From Chaetorhynchus papuensis (lineage: Eukaryota > Chordata > Aves > Passeriformes > Rhipiduridae), in contig VWYX01000842.1 of NCBI GenBank assembly GCA_013396525.1, positions 25,752 through 89,751 on the forward strand: a stretch of DNA of 64,000 nucleotides, in the 5' to 3' direction. Below, piece by piece: positions 1 to 13,146 of this stretch. Position 1 is the first letter of the stretch, and every line of letters begins with the position of its first letter. A program made the translations under genes and the position numbers. The notes under the pieces were generated by a model. That model had not been told where the DNA came from. It saw only the letters and a list, made by a program, of their open reading frames with translations, and did no database searches.

Positions 1-3000
1 CTTTTCTTTTCCTGAACTGATTCTGGACAGACATTTCAACTCTGAGCACCCGTGGAGCACAAAGGACCTTGGAAAAGCTGGAATTGTCTCGCTGTTACAG
101 ACACAGAGGGTCCCCTCCCGGCCCAGTTTCAGCCTCACCCCAGTGAAATGTCCCAATCTGCTTCCACGGAGCTCTCTGGAGTCTGGCCAGACACCTGTGG
201 GATTACCTGGACCTGCCAGGAAAGGGTGATGAGGATCCTCAACTCTTTAGTCTGACCTGGAGAGAGCAAACACAGCTCAAGGTCACTCAGGGGATTTCCA
301 TCCTGTGAAATCACCACACTCAAGGAAAGGGCCTTTCAGAGCAGGACAACAACTGCAAGGATGGGTGATTTCAGACAGAAAGGACAGAATTTGGCCCAAC
401 CTTCAGTCGAGTTTGCATCATCCACGCACCTATTAATCCCATTGGAATCCCCTCTTACCTCTCTTGCAAAAAAACCATCCTCCCAGGGCAAACCAACACA
501 AAGTGTTGTGTATTTTTAGTGATATTACCTGTATTCCAGCTGGGGAGTGGGATCATTTGGACACTGTGCTCTGCAAAGCTCTCACCATTCATCACCACCC
601 TGACCCAGGAGGGCAGACACATCAGGATTTGCCCCTGGCACTGAGTGTTGCAGCTTTGTTAATCTAGGGCAGAAAAATAATTTACTGCATGAGAGCAGCA
701 GATACCAGAGCAGAACCTCACGTGAGAGGGAAGCAATGAGAAGGACTTGCTGTGTATATTTATATATTTCACATGGGCATTTAGAAACACATCTTTGCCA
801 GGAACAGCCACTGGACTAGGGTCAGTGAAAGGAAGTCAAACAAACTTGCCTAAAACTGGCTGAACCTGCCCAAACAGAAGGCACTTCTCCTTTCTTCCTG
901 TTCTTCCTTTGGTCTTGTTTAGCTGCAAGAAGAACTGGTAATAATTGGCTAAATTATGACTTGTGGCTAAAGCCAGGCAGTCCAAAAGTCTCCTGTGTAA
1001 TATAATATTTATCTATATGATTTGTACCTATATAACACACACAGCCACACCAAAACATGTTCTTTTATCCCTAGTAATGTAATTTCAGGCCTCAGGACTG
1101 AGAAATCTGGAAAGATTGCTTGGTCTGGATAATCTGAGAGGTCTCCCACCTTAATGATTTTATTATTCTGTGATTCTAAAAGAACATGTGTGTGAACAGG
1201 GATGTTTTAAGGCCACGTGGAACAAGCTGGAAACAGGAGGCAGGTAATAATGTCTTAAAAGAATATTGACATATATCTGAAGTAAACTATGCTAAGATGG
1301 GGAGAAAAGCAGGCATGTACAAGAACTTGTCTCATTCCAGCTGGGAACAATCACATCAACCAGGAGATTTATAGGATGGAAAAAACATAATTTGACATTT
1401 CGGCAAGGTGGAGGAGGTTTTTTTTTTTCCCATTATTTACCAAATGAAGGGGAAAAGATGTTCCAGGACTCCACTGCTTATATGATTGCCCTACACATGT
1501 CTTTTCAGGCAGGGAAAATCTTCAAGGAGCTGGTTGGATTCTGTTCCCGTGTTAAGAGCCAGGGTATCATAACTTTGCATCATTGACTGAAAGCACAGAG
1601 TTCAGGAAATGACTCTCGAGGGACCCAGCCTGGCTCCATCTCATTCCAGCTCCTTCCAACCACATCCAGTGAAAAAGCTGCCCCGGACAACACACACCAA
1701 TAACAAAATCTACACCAGCAAAATTTAACAGAGGAAAAGAGAAGGACAAAGAACCGAAAGGAAGGAAAACTTTTATCGTTAAATTTGCAATGCAGAGGCA
1801 AAAACTGAAATCACCTGAAGCAAGGTAAAACTGCTTGAACTGAAAAATTAGAAATAGAATAGAAATTAGAATAGAAAGTTTCTCTTTCAATTCTGAAAGG
1901 CTAAAAAGTCTCTATTTGCATGAGGAAGTTTAAGTTCAAGGAGGTGCTTTGGATAAATAAAAAGAGAGACTAAAACCTGCATGTTCTTTTAAAGGTACTA
2001 CCCCGACTTGTTGCAATTAGTTTCAGTCAATTCAGAAAATGTTTGAAACACATCAAAAAATAGTTTCTAAATAGAAATATGCTGAAATAAGTGGGAAGGA
2101 AGGGTTTGAACTTGCAGGAAGGATTTTTCTCCTTGTTGCACTGGATTTACTGGCAATTTCTTCAAACACCTCTAAGGCTTCTAAATCTATAGTTCACCCT
2201 TGTTAAATTTTTTAAGTGTGAAAGCTTTGAAATTTCAACCAGCAAAACATGCCACTGGTTTTTTCCACCTTCCCAGTTACTATTTGATATTGGGCTATGA
2301 AACCACTTACTTGGAGAGAGCCCAGCCAGTCTCAAGGACTCTGGGTACCTGCATTAAAAGCAGTATTGTTCTGCTCTTCACAAATGGCAGTTTTCCCAAG
2401 CCAGTTTCCACACGTTACTTGGAACAGTCCTTTGGCACAGTGTGTGTGTGCTGTGCCATTATCATGGGAAGTGTTTTGTTTATTGAAAACCCAGTCTTTG
2501 TGAGCCACTAAGCCAAGTAAAATTCTGTATTTAACAGCACTCTGCATGTTGGGCCCCAAGCAAGGGCTGCTGCACTCATGTATTCAAGTATTTTATTGCA
2601 AACAGCAGAAAATCAGCTCCTGCCAGGCACTTTCTTACCATGAAAACCATCCTACCCAATACCAAGCAGGCCAAGTTCTCCCTGGCTCTTAAAAGTCAGC
2701 CTCAACATGAAAAAAGATATCAAACTTCTCACCAGCACTAAATCAGCACTCCACAGGCTAAACCATAAATGTATTCAACCAAGTCAGCCTTAGAAACTTT
2801 TCATTTAGCTCTACAAAGATAACACTAGATCAGCATTTTCATTAAAAAGAAATGTCATGGCTCATTCCTTTCTGTGATTGAAGAGGAAACAGCAACATCT
2901 TCTAAAACTCAGGAGAGAAACATATGCTGCAATAAAAAATAAATAAAACTGTGGTTGTTGTTCCATTAAATATTTCAGTCTATGATTATAATTACTTCCT

Positions 3001-3981
3001 GACTGGGAAGAATTCCCATGTTAAAAGCCCCATGTAATGACAGCTCAAGTAGATCAAAAAAAGCAATGGCAGAAGCCACAGGATGAGCCAGGGACAAGGT
3101 GCAGGGACAGAAACTTTTCCTGGTCTTTGTTTGTTCTGGTTTTATTCTGATTGTGCAGCTGAAGAACATTTCACCCCCCAGCACCTCTCTGTTCCCTGTC
3201 CATCACCCGTAATTTAGCAAAGCCCTGGAACAAAACTACTGGAACAGCTGAAGCCACAGCAGGTTTTGGTTGTGGCAGGTCAGCAAGTCCTCACCCAGGT
3301 CATTCCCTTTGATGTCTGCAACAGCCAGAGTGGGATGGCCCAAAGACTGGCCCTGGACGAGTCACTGTCCACAAAGGAAGCCACTGCCACAGGACAGGGG
3401 GCAGTGTCCCTGTGTTAGGCAGGCACAGGCCCCACAGACTATTATGGTCTGTGCTTAAAGGCTCCTAAGACACAGACCAATAAGTAGACATAGAGCAAAG
3501 CAAATGGGGAGGGGTTTGGCAAAACATCTTCCTTCCCTGCAGATCAGCTGAGGTCAGAACTTTTCACTGGAGGGGGGATGAGTTTCAAGGAATGATTTGT
3601 CCAGAAATCTTTCTTCAGGATTGAATGACTGGTTGGAATGAAGGGCTGATGGAGAAAAGTGAGGGAGCAGGAAGGGGAGAGCCTCAAGAAGCAGGAGATG
3701 AACTTCCCAGCATTATGAGTGGCATATCTGGTTCAACCATGACCCAAAACTGTAAGAAATCCATAATCTGAAAAGCAGGAGGTGCAGCAAAGGTGCCTTA
3801 CAGGCAGCACACAGTCATTCCCCAGGGCCCATGGCAGGAGGACATTAATGGGATGGAGCCAAGCCCCAGGCACACTCAGCCTCCCCTCAGGAGTGCAACA
3901 CCTCCGAGCCATTTCCACCGCTCCCCTCACAGCAAACCCCTCTGCTAAAGCCTGACACTGTCCAGGATGGGAGCTGTACTT
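1..3981. other. Intergenic, no gene recognised
   Basis: Apart from one weak CR1 remnant near 1,121, I see no exon-like blocks with splice signals, no RNA gene and no repeat. Confidence 0.7.
1121..1176 (+). repeat. Old CR1 3' end remnant (weak)
   Basis: The stretch reads like a decayed CR1 terminus: a 'ggtctggataatctgagag' segment and then ATTATTCTGTGATTCT, the CR1 terminal octamer-type repeat. It is short and diverged. Confidence 0.45.
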
Positions 3982-4162
3982 GACTCCCAGACTGGTTTGG
4001 GTTAGAAGGGACCTTAAAGCTCATCCAGTGCCACCCCCTGCCATGGCCAGGGACACCTTCCACCAGCCCAGGGTGCTCCAAGCCCCGTCCAGCCTGGCCT
4101 TGGACACTTCCAGGGATCCAGGAGCAGCCACAGCTTCTCTGGACACCCTGTGCCAGTGAGCT
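3982..4162 (-). mobile_element. CR1 LINE 3' fragment
   Basis: The plus strand reads TGGTTTGGGTTAGAAGGGAC, then the CCATGGCCAGGGACACCTTCC block and GGCCTTGGACACTTCC. This is the reverse complement of a CR1 3' end. It is 5'-truncated, as usual for CR1. Confidence 0.88.
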
Positions 4163-4689
4163 GCTGGGTATCCAGGTGGAAGCACAGCCTCCAAATTCCT
4201 CTGTTTGAGAGTCAATAAAATGGCCACTGATAACTGGAGAGGAACTGATGAGCAGCCTCAAGCCAAAAGCAAGTTTCTAAAGTTGACACATTTTCCATTT
4301 TACTGAAGGCTTCACGTTCAACCAGTGTGTAAACTCCATCAGAAAACAGCAGTAATCTTTCTGCAAGAATCCAAGCCCAAATTTGCAAACCAAAGTGAAG
4401 GCCTGAAAGAGTCTTTTCGTTGTTTATACAGCACTGTCCTCCAGCTCTTTAGTACCACAATGTAGAGCACTCGTAATTCAACATAAACATGTAACTGTAC
4501 ATATGGAGCATACACAGAGTCACTCACTAACAGCATCCCCAAGACCCACAGACAAGGAGCTGGGAGCCTTTGCTGTTGATAATGACTACTTTCTTTGTGT
4601 TAACTTTAAAATAGTAATGATTTTCTTTTATCTTAAATACACGAACAATGAAGTAAAACAATGTCAAGTCAGATGAGAGAACCCTAAGT

Positions 4690-5300
4690 CACTTCAAACA
4701 ATCGAGATCTGACGCTTACTGTAAGTACAGTTCTGCTTTCAACAGATTAAAGTAGTCTCAGATCTATTTTTTGTTCTAGTCAAAGGCAGACACGTTGCAT
4801 AAAACATCAGGGGGCTTTCTTTGATCAGATGCATAACTTTACATTTCTTGTTAAACAGTTATAAAAATAAAAAGGCCTTATAAGAGGTAAACTCGGAGGA
4901 TATTTATACTTTCCCAATGACAGCTCAATCGGGGTCTTGAGTTTAGTACCACTTTCAAGATGTAAAAATAATTATTTGTAGAGTAAGTTTTCAAGTTACA
5001 TCTCTAGAGGAGATAAAGGAATGATCCACAGCTCTGTGCAGAGCAACTCCCACTTGGAGAGGGTTGTTACCTTCATTGAAATAAACCTCTGCTTAATATC
5101 ACTGGATTAGAATAGAGAGACTTTCTGAGAATTAATAGGGCCTTTTTGTGCCACTCTGCAAGTTCACAGGAATGATAAAACTGTCTTAATTAAGTCTAAA
5201 GATTTTCTCAGCATAAGAGATTATCCCTGGGAGAGGCCGCCAGAGCAGTTCTTTGTCTTTGACAATTAGATCAGATCTGAGGCACAAATAGCAAAGCCCA
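4690..5300. promoter_or_regulatory. AT-rich repeat-free block, possible conserved noncoding element
   Basis: The block has homeodomain-like TAATTA and TTAATTAAG strings, GATAA motifs and GACAATTAGATCAGATCTGA, without recognisable repeats or open frames. The texture resembles vertebrate conserved noncoding elements. No alignment was available. Confidence 0.25.
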
Positions 5301-6267
5301 GAACAGGAGCTTCTAAAAATAGAGCCTGGCAAGGACAGGCTGGTGCTCAGCCTCAACCTATAGCCTCATTTACTCAGGGTTTTAAGGCTTTTCCAAAAAT
5401 AAAAATGAATTTGAGCTATCAAGTTTTTATATTGATTTCCCCCTCTCTCTCTCACATAAAAAAAAAAAAAAAGGAAGGTTAATCAACTGCTGAGGAATTG
5501 GAAGGAGATTAACTATAGGAAAGAACTTGTAATACAAAGGAAAATGGGGCTGTTAAGACCCTCATACTTAAGGTGAGATAAAAACCACGCTGGACTGAAG
5601 GTTGATTTCTCCAAGTTTTTTTATCTTGCAGCTCTGCAGACCTTAACACCCAGCAAAATAAATCCAACCATGCAGTGAATGGCTGCTTTTCCTGGGAGCA
5701 CATTTTTTTGTTGGATCACCAAGTGAGCTACCAGGGATGCAAGGAACAGTTTCGTTTTCTGTGTTTCCCAGGCAACTTAGTTTCAGCAGTCAGAGCAAAG
5801 AGAGAAGGAATTCTTCTTAAAACATCAAAAAATCAAATAACCTGCCAGCAGATTAAAGGAGTTTTATCCTCGTTTATCTAAACTCCTCGTCAACATCCTT
5901 AAACTCAAAGGGATGTAGGTCAGCTCTGCTGTCCTTTCTGGAGTCACATCTGAAACCATGACAGGGTTCAACCACTTTGAACAGCATCAGCTCTGTGTGT
6001 GCTGCCAATCCCACCCCTTCCGTCAGGAATTGTGACTTTCATCCTCTGAGACATTGTGCTTTAAAAGTGCATTTTTAATTCCTGCCACAGTGATACGGTA
6101 GCATTTCTAAAGTCTTGGTCTTCCCACAAAAATGCTTACTGGTTATGCAAATAAAGGCCAGCTCGATGCTTTGGGTTGAGTTAATTGACACAGCTTTAGG
6201 GATTCACACAACAACTTTTCCAGACTGTAGAAAGCAACTTTACCCTGATTTGCAAGCCAGCAGCTCA

Positions 6268-6310
6268 GAATCATCAAAGTTGGAAAAGACCTCCAAGATC
6301 ACATAACTGC
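6268..6310 (-). mobile_element. CR1 3' end (short, second subfamily)
   Basis: AGAATCATCAAAGTTGGAAA followed by AGACCTCCAAGATCA is the reverse complement of the terminal part of another CR1 subfamily. Confidence 0.75.
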
Positions 6311-7482
6311 ATTCCTTCAGTGGCCCACTCTCTGCACAATCCCCCACCTGTTTCACAGTGTATGCAGAGTTGTGGTGGAAATACAGCATTTAACTCCAGC
6401 TCCACACTCATTAAAATTACATACAGGTGCCTGTGTTGTGAATCTGCCAATGTATTATTCACTCTCCTTCCCAAAACTGGGATAGGCTGTGCAGTTTTCC
6501 TTGAGGAGGTGCACAAGAAGCCAGGAGCATGGCCCGGACAGTGGCCAGGGGGATATTTCATACCGTGGAATGCCATGCCCAGTGTATAAACTGGGGGAGG
6601 TGACTGGGAGAGAACAATCACTGCTGGGGGACTTAGATACTGGGCATCACTCATCTTTCCTGTTGTTTTCCTCTGTCTCTCTCCCTTTCACTGCAATTAT
6701 TATTGTATTTTATTTTGTTTCAATTATGAAACTGCTACTTTCTTCCCAATCCTCCTCCCCACCTTGGGAGGAGAAGTTAAACCTCAACAGAAAGAAGGAT
6801 ATTTTTGTCTGCAGCTTTGTTATTCTCAGACAAGGCCTTTGGCCAGTCCCTGTCATCCCTGGCAGGATTTTGTTCACATCAATAAAGAGAAGATCCAAGA
6901 AATCCACTGAGGCTCTCAATTCATCTTTCAACTGTACATTAAGGGTAAGTATCCACCTGGTAAACATTGAGCTTTGGTAGCACAGCTTGGGAAAAAGAGC
7001 TCTATTCCAACCTGCAGTGTCAGACACTGTCTGCTGTCCACCTTTGTGCAAAATAAACTGCGAAGAGCAGATGCCACGAGATGGGGCGAGTGATGAGGAG
7101 AACTCCTCCCTTCCTTCAGAAGTTTCAGTGTATTATTTTCCAGCACTTCAGCTGGCTCTGTGTTAAAATGCTAATGCAGCCATTTGCATAATCTCCTCTG
7201 AATAATAAATAACAATAAATAACGAGACACCGAGTAAGATTTCACTGAGCGAATTCTTGTCTACACCAACACGGAGCTGGTGTCCACCCCACGCTCTGCT
7301 GCTTTCAGGGCATTTTTGTTTCACTTTCCTGTGAGACCTCAAGCAATATTCCACTTTTATTTCAAAGTTTACATTCCTATGATTGATCCTGCTTTGCACT
7401 GAGCCCTCATGTGGGTGCTGCTCCACTGCTCAGAAAATATCTCTCCACCCCGCCATGATTTGGTTTTCATGGTGGTTTGGAC

Positions 7483-7595
7483 AGTTCCAGGCCAGCTTGG
7501 ATGGAGCTTGGAGCAACCTAGGACACTGGAACCATGGCAGGGGTGGAACAAGATAATCTTGAAGGTCCTTCCAACCCAAACCAGTCTGTGATATC
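7483..7595 (+). mobile_element. CR1 3' fragment
   Basis: GGAGCTTGGAGCAACCTAGG, then CCATGGCAGGGGTGGAA, then GGTCCTTCCAACCCAAACCA and a CTGTGAT end are the CR1 terminus in sense orientation. An internal deletion is visible. Confidence 0.85.
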
Positions 7596-8248
7596 TGCAA
7601 TAAAGTCCCAGTTTCCAAGTCACAATTACTGTCCAAAGGAAAAATTCTGTCTGTAGTGGCAAGTGATGACTGGAAAGCAGTGGGAAGAAATTCCCTGTGT
7701 CTCCCAGGACTGCATCCGTGCAGAGGTGACAAATGGGGAGACGTGGCTTGGCAAGGCAGAGAAGAACCAGAATTCGTGGGCATATTCCAGGTAAATATTA
7801 GATGATTATCCCTCAAAGAGACAGAGCTTGGGGTCTGACCAGGAAGGACCTCCCAGCTGCAGCCAGGCAGCACAAGCCAAAAATCAATTAAATTGTACTA
7901 ATTCCAGCTAATGAAGCAGTGCAGATGGAAAGCCCTCAGGCAACTGTGACACACAAACACCCCCCCTCCCCTCCAGTGAAGCTCTGGGAAAAGGCTGAAA
8001 CCTGGCCATAAAGCCAAAGCACACACATCACACGTGAGCAGGCCAGGAGCTTGTCCTGAATCCTGGAGTTCTCTATCCAAAGCACCAATATGAGGAACTG
8101 GACTATTCAATTTCAGCCAATAAACCTATAGGAAGGTTTCCAGATACAAGAACAGTCATCAAACAAATTAAGGCAGAAGATGAGATTCACATATTTTGAC
8201 AGTTTTGGTGCTGGCCCTTTCACATCATCCCAGAATTTTTTATACCTA

Positions 8249-8274
8249 AAAAGAGGTTTTCAAAAACCTCTTTT
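8249..8274. other. Perfect 12-bp inverted repeat, 2-base spacer
   Basis: AAAAGAGGTTTT, CA, AAAACCTCTTTT. A long pyrimidine tract ending in AACAGGTATG follows (8,275-8,306), resembling a splice acceptor, but no exon is recognised after it. Confidence 0.9.
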
Positions 8275-10109
8275 CTCTCTTTTTTTCTTTTTTTAACAGG
8301 TATGTTCTACCCTTTTTTTTTTTTTATTTTAAGTTAAACTAAATGGCAAGAATGTTTCCTTATACACTTTGTATTATTAAATAAAACATGTTATGTTTTA
8401 CATCAGGTTAGGAAGAACTGTTGGCATAGAGTGATTTCTAACAAAACACAGGGTTCAGAAACTTTCCATTATTATCCCATTATGGTCGGCTCTGAGTAAA
8501 TATTTTCTGCCATGGGGTGAACTTTGCTTTAAGAAATTCCATTCTTCCAGTCCAAAAATGTGGCATAGCTAAAACCTGATGTTTGCAAATGTACAACCAG
8601 CACCATCTAAAGTAAACTCCAGCGAGGCGCAAAGATTGATGTTTCCTTTGCTTTGGAAATTTTACCATGGTACAACACTAGAAAATCACGAGACAAATCA
8701 TTATCCTCAAACTTCCCCTTAAATTCACGAGGAGGAAACACCAAGCTGGCCAAGACCATCAAAATACTCCATGTTTCTAAACACCAGAGCCAAGGGCTGC
8801 AGAAGTTTGCAGTCAGGGCTTTTAAATTGAGATTATCCTAAGTAGAGGCACTAAAAGAGCTCAGTATACTCATTTCAGGTGCAAATTGAGCTGTTCCCAA
8901 AGGATGGGCAAAAAAAAAGTTAACCAAGCTTTGGCTGGCACTCAGCTTGAACCCTGGTTAAACCACATGCACAGACATTGTGTTTCAGGGAAAATAAAAG
9001 GTATTGCTGACATCAATACATCAGAGCCAAAGTTGCACAAGTCCCAGGACTGAAGGGCTGCTTGATATCACCCAGACACAGGAGCAGCAATTACAAATGG
9101 CCAACACCTGCTGCATTACTGATCTGGATCCTCTTTCTCCGAGCCTGTGGGCATAATTTGAAATTCCTGTTCCATTTGTACTAGACCAAAGATTTCTGTC
9201 AAGGCACCATCTGTAGCAATGAAATCCCCATCCAGTTCCAGTTCCTGACACAAACCAAACCGAACCAAGTGGAAATTGAACCTGCAAAACACCTACACGA
9301 AAACACACCCCTCCAAACTATCAAAGTCCTCACCCATCAGATTGCATTTACACCCTGTGTAAAATCCCTTCTGGGACCGTTTGGAACAGCCACAGCCAGG
9401 AAAAGCCTCAGTAAAAGCAAAAGCACAACAATCTGAAAAAAGGCTGACAGCCGGCATCCCCAAGGCACTCTCCAAAATTGTTCATTTTATTCCTCTAGGA
9501 ACAATTGGGGTGTTTGGGGCAGTCCAGCAGCTGCAGGTGCTGGTCCCAGGGTGTGCAGGCACCACGTGCACAGTGCAATCAGCCCTTCAGAGCAGAAAAG
9601 GGAATTGTTTCTGATATAAAAACCATCTCTGAACTGCTCTATTTTTCTTTCTTTCATGATCTGCTGAAGGAATTAAATGACTGGGGATAGGACGAGATCC
9701 AGCACTTTTGCACAGTTTTTTTCCCAGGAGCATTCGGAATAGAATTGGATTCTCAGCCAGGTAGCAAAAATAGCAATGGGCATCTTACAAGGAGCAAGAA
9801 ATGAAGGGTTTTCAACACTTTGCACATTTTAAGCTGGGACAGGGCACACGACCAAATGCTGTGCAAATACTACATGTAAGAAGAGAAATTTGTCCACGTT
9901 CCTGGTTTGCTGAGTTGTGAGAGAGGATGGGAAGGTCTCAGAACACACTCCTACAGGGTGGGACCAGGAGGAGCTCTGTGCAGTAGGGTCACGCTCAGCA
10001 CTTCCCTCACCTCAGCAAATATTAATTGTCCAGGGCTGAGCTTTCGGCAGGATACCCTTCCTTTCGGACGAGGGTGAAAAAGCAGAGGTGGCTGCTGTCC
10101 TGCTAAAAT

Positions 10110-10560
10110 TCTTTATTTCATAGTCTCATAGTTTTCTGAAGGCAGAGGTCGAAGGGGTTACACGATAAGGTCAAGCAGCAACAGCAGCAGCAGCAGGCAG
10201 AAAACAGCTTCTTTTTTTTTCTTCTTCTTCTTCTCTAAACTTACAGAAGTGTGGATTATATTTGTTAATTGACCAGCAAAATTAACACACAATTCCAATT
10301 TTTCTTATTCTAGTTTTTCTTTTCTTAACCTATCCTGGTCTAATTCTAACAGTTGTAAATCTTACACAAGTATTACCTAGGTATTACACAGATTTGTGTA
10401 TATAGTTTCTATCAGCTCTTATTGTTTATGTGAACAGTCTACCTAAAAAATGTGAACAGTATAGTTCCATCTATGTTTTGTCTAAAGTAAAGAAATTCTG
10501 TGGAAAGGTAACACTGCTGCAGTAAGAACTGTGTTTAAGGTCTCTTTGCTGCAGCTTTTC
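10110..10560. mobile_element. LTR-like remnant with compound microsatellite (tentative)
   Basis: A CAG run and a CTT run are followed by AT-rich DNA of a style seen in songbird endogenous-retrovirus LTRs (short TTACAC/TATAG-rich strings and a GCTGCAG segment). No termini or target-site duplication could be fixed, and no coding remnant is visible. It is a guess from composition and texture. Confidence 0.3.
10171..10236. repeat. Compound (CAG)n-(CTT)n microsatellite
   Basis: An interrupted CAG tract at about 10,174-10,196 is followed closely by a T-run and CTT repeats to about 10,234. Confidence 0.9.
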
Positions 10561-10974
10561 AATGTTTAAAGCACTTAGCATCTATTTCTACTAAAAGTTA
10601 AAAATCTCTGTTTCTGTTTCACTTTAGAGAGATTTCATGTATCTCAGCTTATCCAAAGGTTTTAATTCAACCCCTGTGCTTCGGCTTTCTTCTGGGCCTG
10701 GGTCCTGAGGGGCTTTCACTCCAACAGTGAGCCAGCAAAACTGTTCAGCATGAGAGTTTCTCTGTGCTTTTGGAAGGAATTCAAGAAATGGAAAGCCTTT
10801 GACACCCCTGGGGTGGGGATCATCAGCTAATATCCATGCTGAGGTTACCCCCAAGGGAAGCTGAGCTCCCAGGCAGCAAGAAAGAACCAACCTGCTGGGG
10901 AGCCTCCCGTTCTTGGAGGCAGTGAGTGAGTTAAAACCTTTCAGAGAGAAGAGGAAACTGTGATGTGGGTCACC

Positions 10975-11068
10975 ACAGAACCCCAGAGAGGTTTGGCTTG
11001 GAAGGGACCTTAAAGCCCATCCACTCCCACCACGGGCAGGGACACCTTCCACTAGACCAGGAAGCTCC
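10975..11068 (-). mobile_element. CR1 3' fragment
   Basis: CAGAACCCCAGAGAGGTTTG, then GGAAGGGACCTTAAAGCCCA and GGGCAGGGACACCTTCCAC are an antisense CR1 terminus. Confidence 0.85.
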
Positions 11069-12254
11069 AAGCCTTGAGGTCCATAAGGCCTGGATGACTT
11101 TCCTAGGAAAGAGATCCCACATTTCAACACCAGATCATCATGATCCTGCTGTCCCCTTCTCTGCCAGCCCCAAGAACCTCAGGCAGAGCCAGCACAACCT
11201 GGGCTGGGGCAGGACAAGCACTCCCAGGCTGTTCCCTCTGCTTGCCCACAGCCAGCCATGAATCTGCCAAATCCCACCTGCCTGGGGCTCCTTACAGACA
11301 TTAAATACTTTCTACAAGAGACACAGTTGGCTGGGTCAAGACAATTTATTGGGCTGTTGCCACAGACAGTTAAAATTTATGAAGGGCTTCATATTAACTA
11401 GATTGTACATAAACATTTTAAAATGCTTCATTGAGAAGTAACTGGAATAACTCAGAGCTGAAGCCACGGGGATCTGCTTTGAGAAAGTTGCATTTTTCCT
11501 CTGAAAACATTGACATGTGACCAGAGGCTTTACACCACACATACGTAGTTGTGGCTACTGAGGGAATATTTTGTGGCTTTTGTCCAAAGTCACTTTGAAA
11601 CAGCTTTGAAACACGCCCCCATCCTCTGAGGGGCTGGATGAAGGGTTTGGTGCTCATGTCTTTTCTGACCTTTGAAAAGAACACCCAAAACTGCACACAA
11701 GCAGCTCTTCCACAGCATGAGTGGTCTGTTATTAATTAACACTCGTGCCACACTCAGCTGAGCCCACGAGCCCTTTTCCCTGGGCACTGCAGGCACGGGT
11801 AAGGAAGGGAAGTTAAAGTCAGGCTGGAGAGGCAAGGAGAGGCTGAGGCCACCCAGCAAAGCCCTGGCACAGGATTGCAGCCTGGGATTTAAACATCTTA
11901 ACCCTGTGAAGGCCAGGATCTCTCTGTAAATTCCCTGACCAGCCCCAGAAGCTGTTGCTGCTCCCTCATGCTTCAGTTCCAGAGTTTGCCATTGATTGTG
12001 ATTTATGGGTAACCTGTGCAACATCACCTTGCTGAACCTGCAGGCAGCCTGAGGCGATTTTGGGGCCATTCAGCAGGATATGTGGATGATTTTACCTTCC
12101 CAAACCCCTCAGTGTGATACTAGATTGAAAACCTCCTCCTGACTTTCTGCACTAGGATGTTTGGCTGAAGGTCTCCCAGTGAAGTGGAAGGAAAAAGAGT
12201 AGAAGTGATGCCTGTGAGATAAAACTCAGTTTTGCAATAAATTTGAGCATGGGA

Positions 12255-12330
12255 ATGGCTGGAGCTGTGTCAGGGGAGGGTTGGGCTGGATATCAGGAAA
12301 AGGTTCTTCCCCCAGAGCGTGGTCGGGCAA
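12255..12330 (+). mobile_element. CR1 internal fragment
   Basis: GGAGCTGTGTCAGGGGAGGG, then GGGCTGGATATCAGGAAAAG and TTCTTCCCCCAGAG match the CR1 region upstream of the 3' end. It is truncated at both sides. Confidence 0.7.
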
Positions 12331-12748
12331 AAACACAACAGAAGAGACACAAAGACACGCAAATTCTCTGGAAAAAGACATTTTCTTAAGTGCTAATGTG
12401 ACAAAACAACAACAGGTGAAAACATGAGAACCCAAAATTAAAATTAATGGCAAACCTCACAACACATTCCTGTAATCCCCGTACTGATAACAGAGAGTGC
12501 AAAGCTCATTAGAAATTCCTCGCAGGACCAAACCCTGACTCAGGGAAGAGTTAAAATGGGCAGCCTTACTTTTTGCTGTTTTGCTCTCCCAAAGTGTTGC
12601 CATGCACTGGATGCGTTTAATGTGCTGAGGAAAAGGGCAGGAGAGGTCCCTGCAAGCAGAAGATTTCGAGGGAAATTGTCACTTTCTCCTCTTAAGTGAC
12701 AATTTTGTAAATTCTCGATGTGACAGGAACAATCGAGAAAGCGAATTA

Positions 12749-12766
12749 GGGGAGGGGAGGGGAGGG
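12749..12766 (+). other. G-quadruplex candidate
   Basis: Three runs of four G and one of three G, each separated by a single A. This is the compact G4 arrangement with one-base loops. It sits in intergenic DNA with no gene start in sight. Confidence 0.75.
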
Positions 12767-13065
12767 AGGTGGCTGGTGCTGGGTCTGGCACAGAAGGAGC
12801 TCCACACGCTCGGCTGCGGAGGTTGGCTCGGGAATGCCGGCTCCTGCAGAGCACGAGTAGCATCTAGAGGATGTGGGGAGAACTTCCAGAGCAGGGAAGG
12901 CTCGCCCTCAGGAACGGCAGCAGATTAAGGGAGAAAATAAGGGTGTGCCCTTACCCGCTCCCCATTGTTCTCAGAGCTGCCTGAACAGCCCCAGTCAAAT
13001 CCCACTTTGCCAAATTTAAATGGGAGGTTATGGCATTTCTGCCGACAAAAAGAGGTAAATTAACA

Positions 13066-13081
13066 ACACACACACACACAA
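13066..13081. repeat. (CA)8 microsatellite
   Basis: A perfect CA dinucleotide run. Confidence 0.9.
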
Positions 13082-13146
13082 AATATCCCACCAATCCCAC
13101 AGCGGGTGGGCAGAGATGGCAGGTGGCAGCAAGGAAGAGATAGTCC

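Larger units (their letters stand above)
4163..10109. other. Intergenic, no gene recognised
   Basis: It holds two CR1 fragments (6,268 and 7,483), the inverted repeat at 8,249 and the AT-rich block at about 4,700-5,300. Open frames here are short and show no family resemblance. Confidence 0.7.

Noticed and set aside
6274..7051. Several 110-160 codon frames on both strands
   Set aside because: They overlap, show no family resemblance and include a CR1 end; expected by chance in this length of DNA.
11330..11590. Possible processed pseudogene 3' end on the minus strand (CCAATAAATTG near 11,340)
   Set aside because: No poly(A) tail, target-site duplication or recognisable coding remnant was found.
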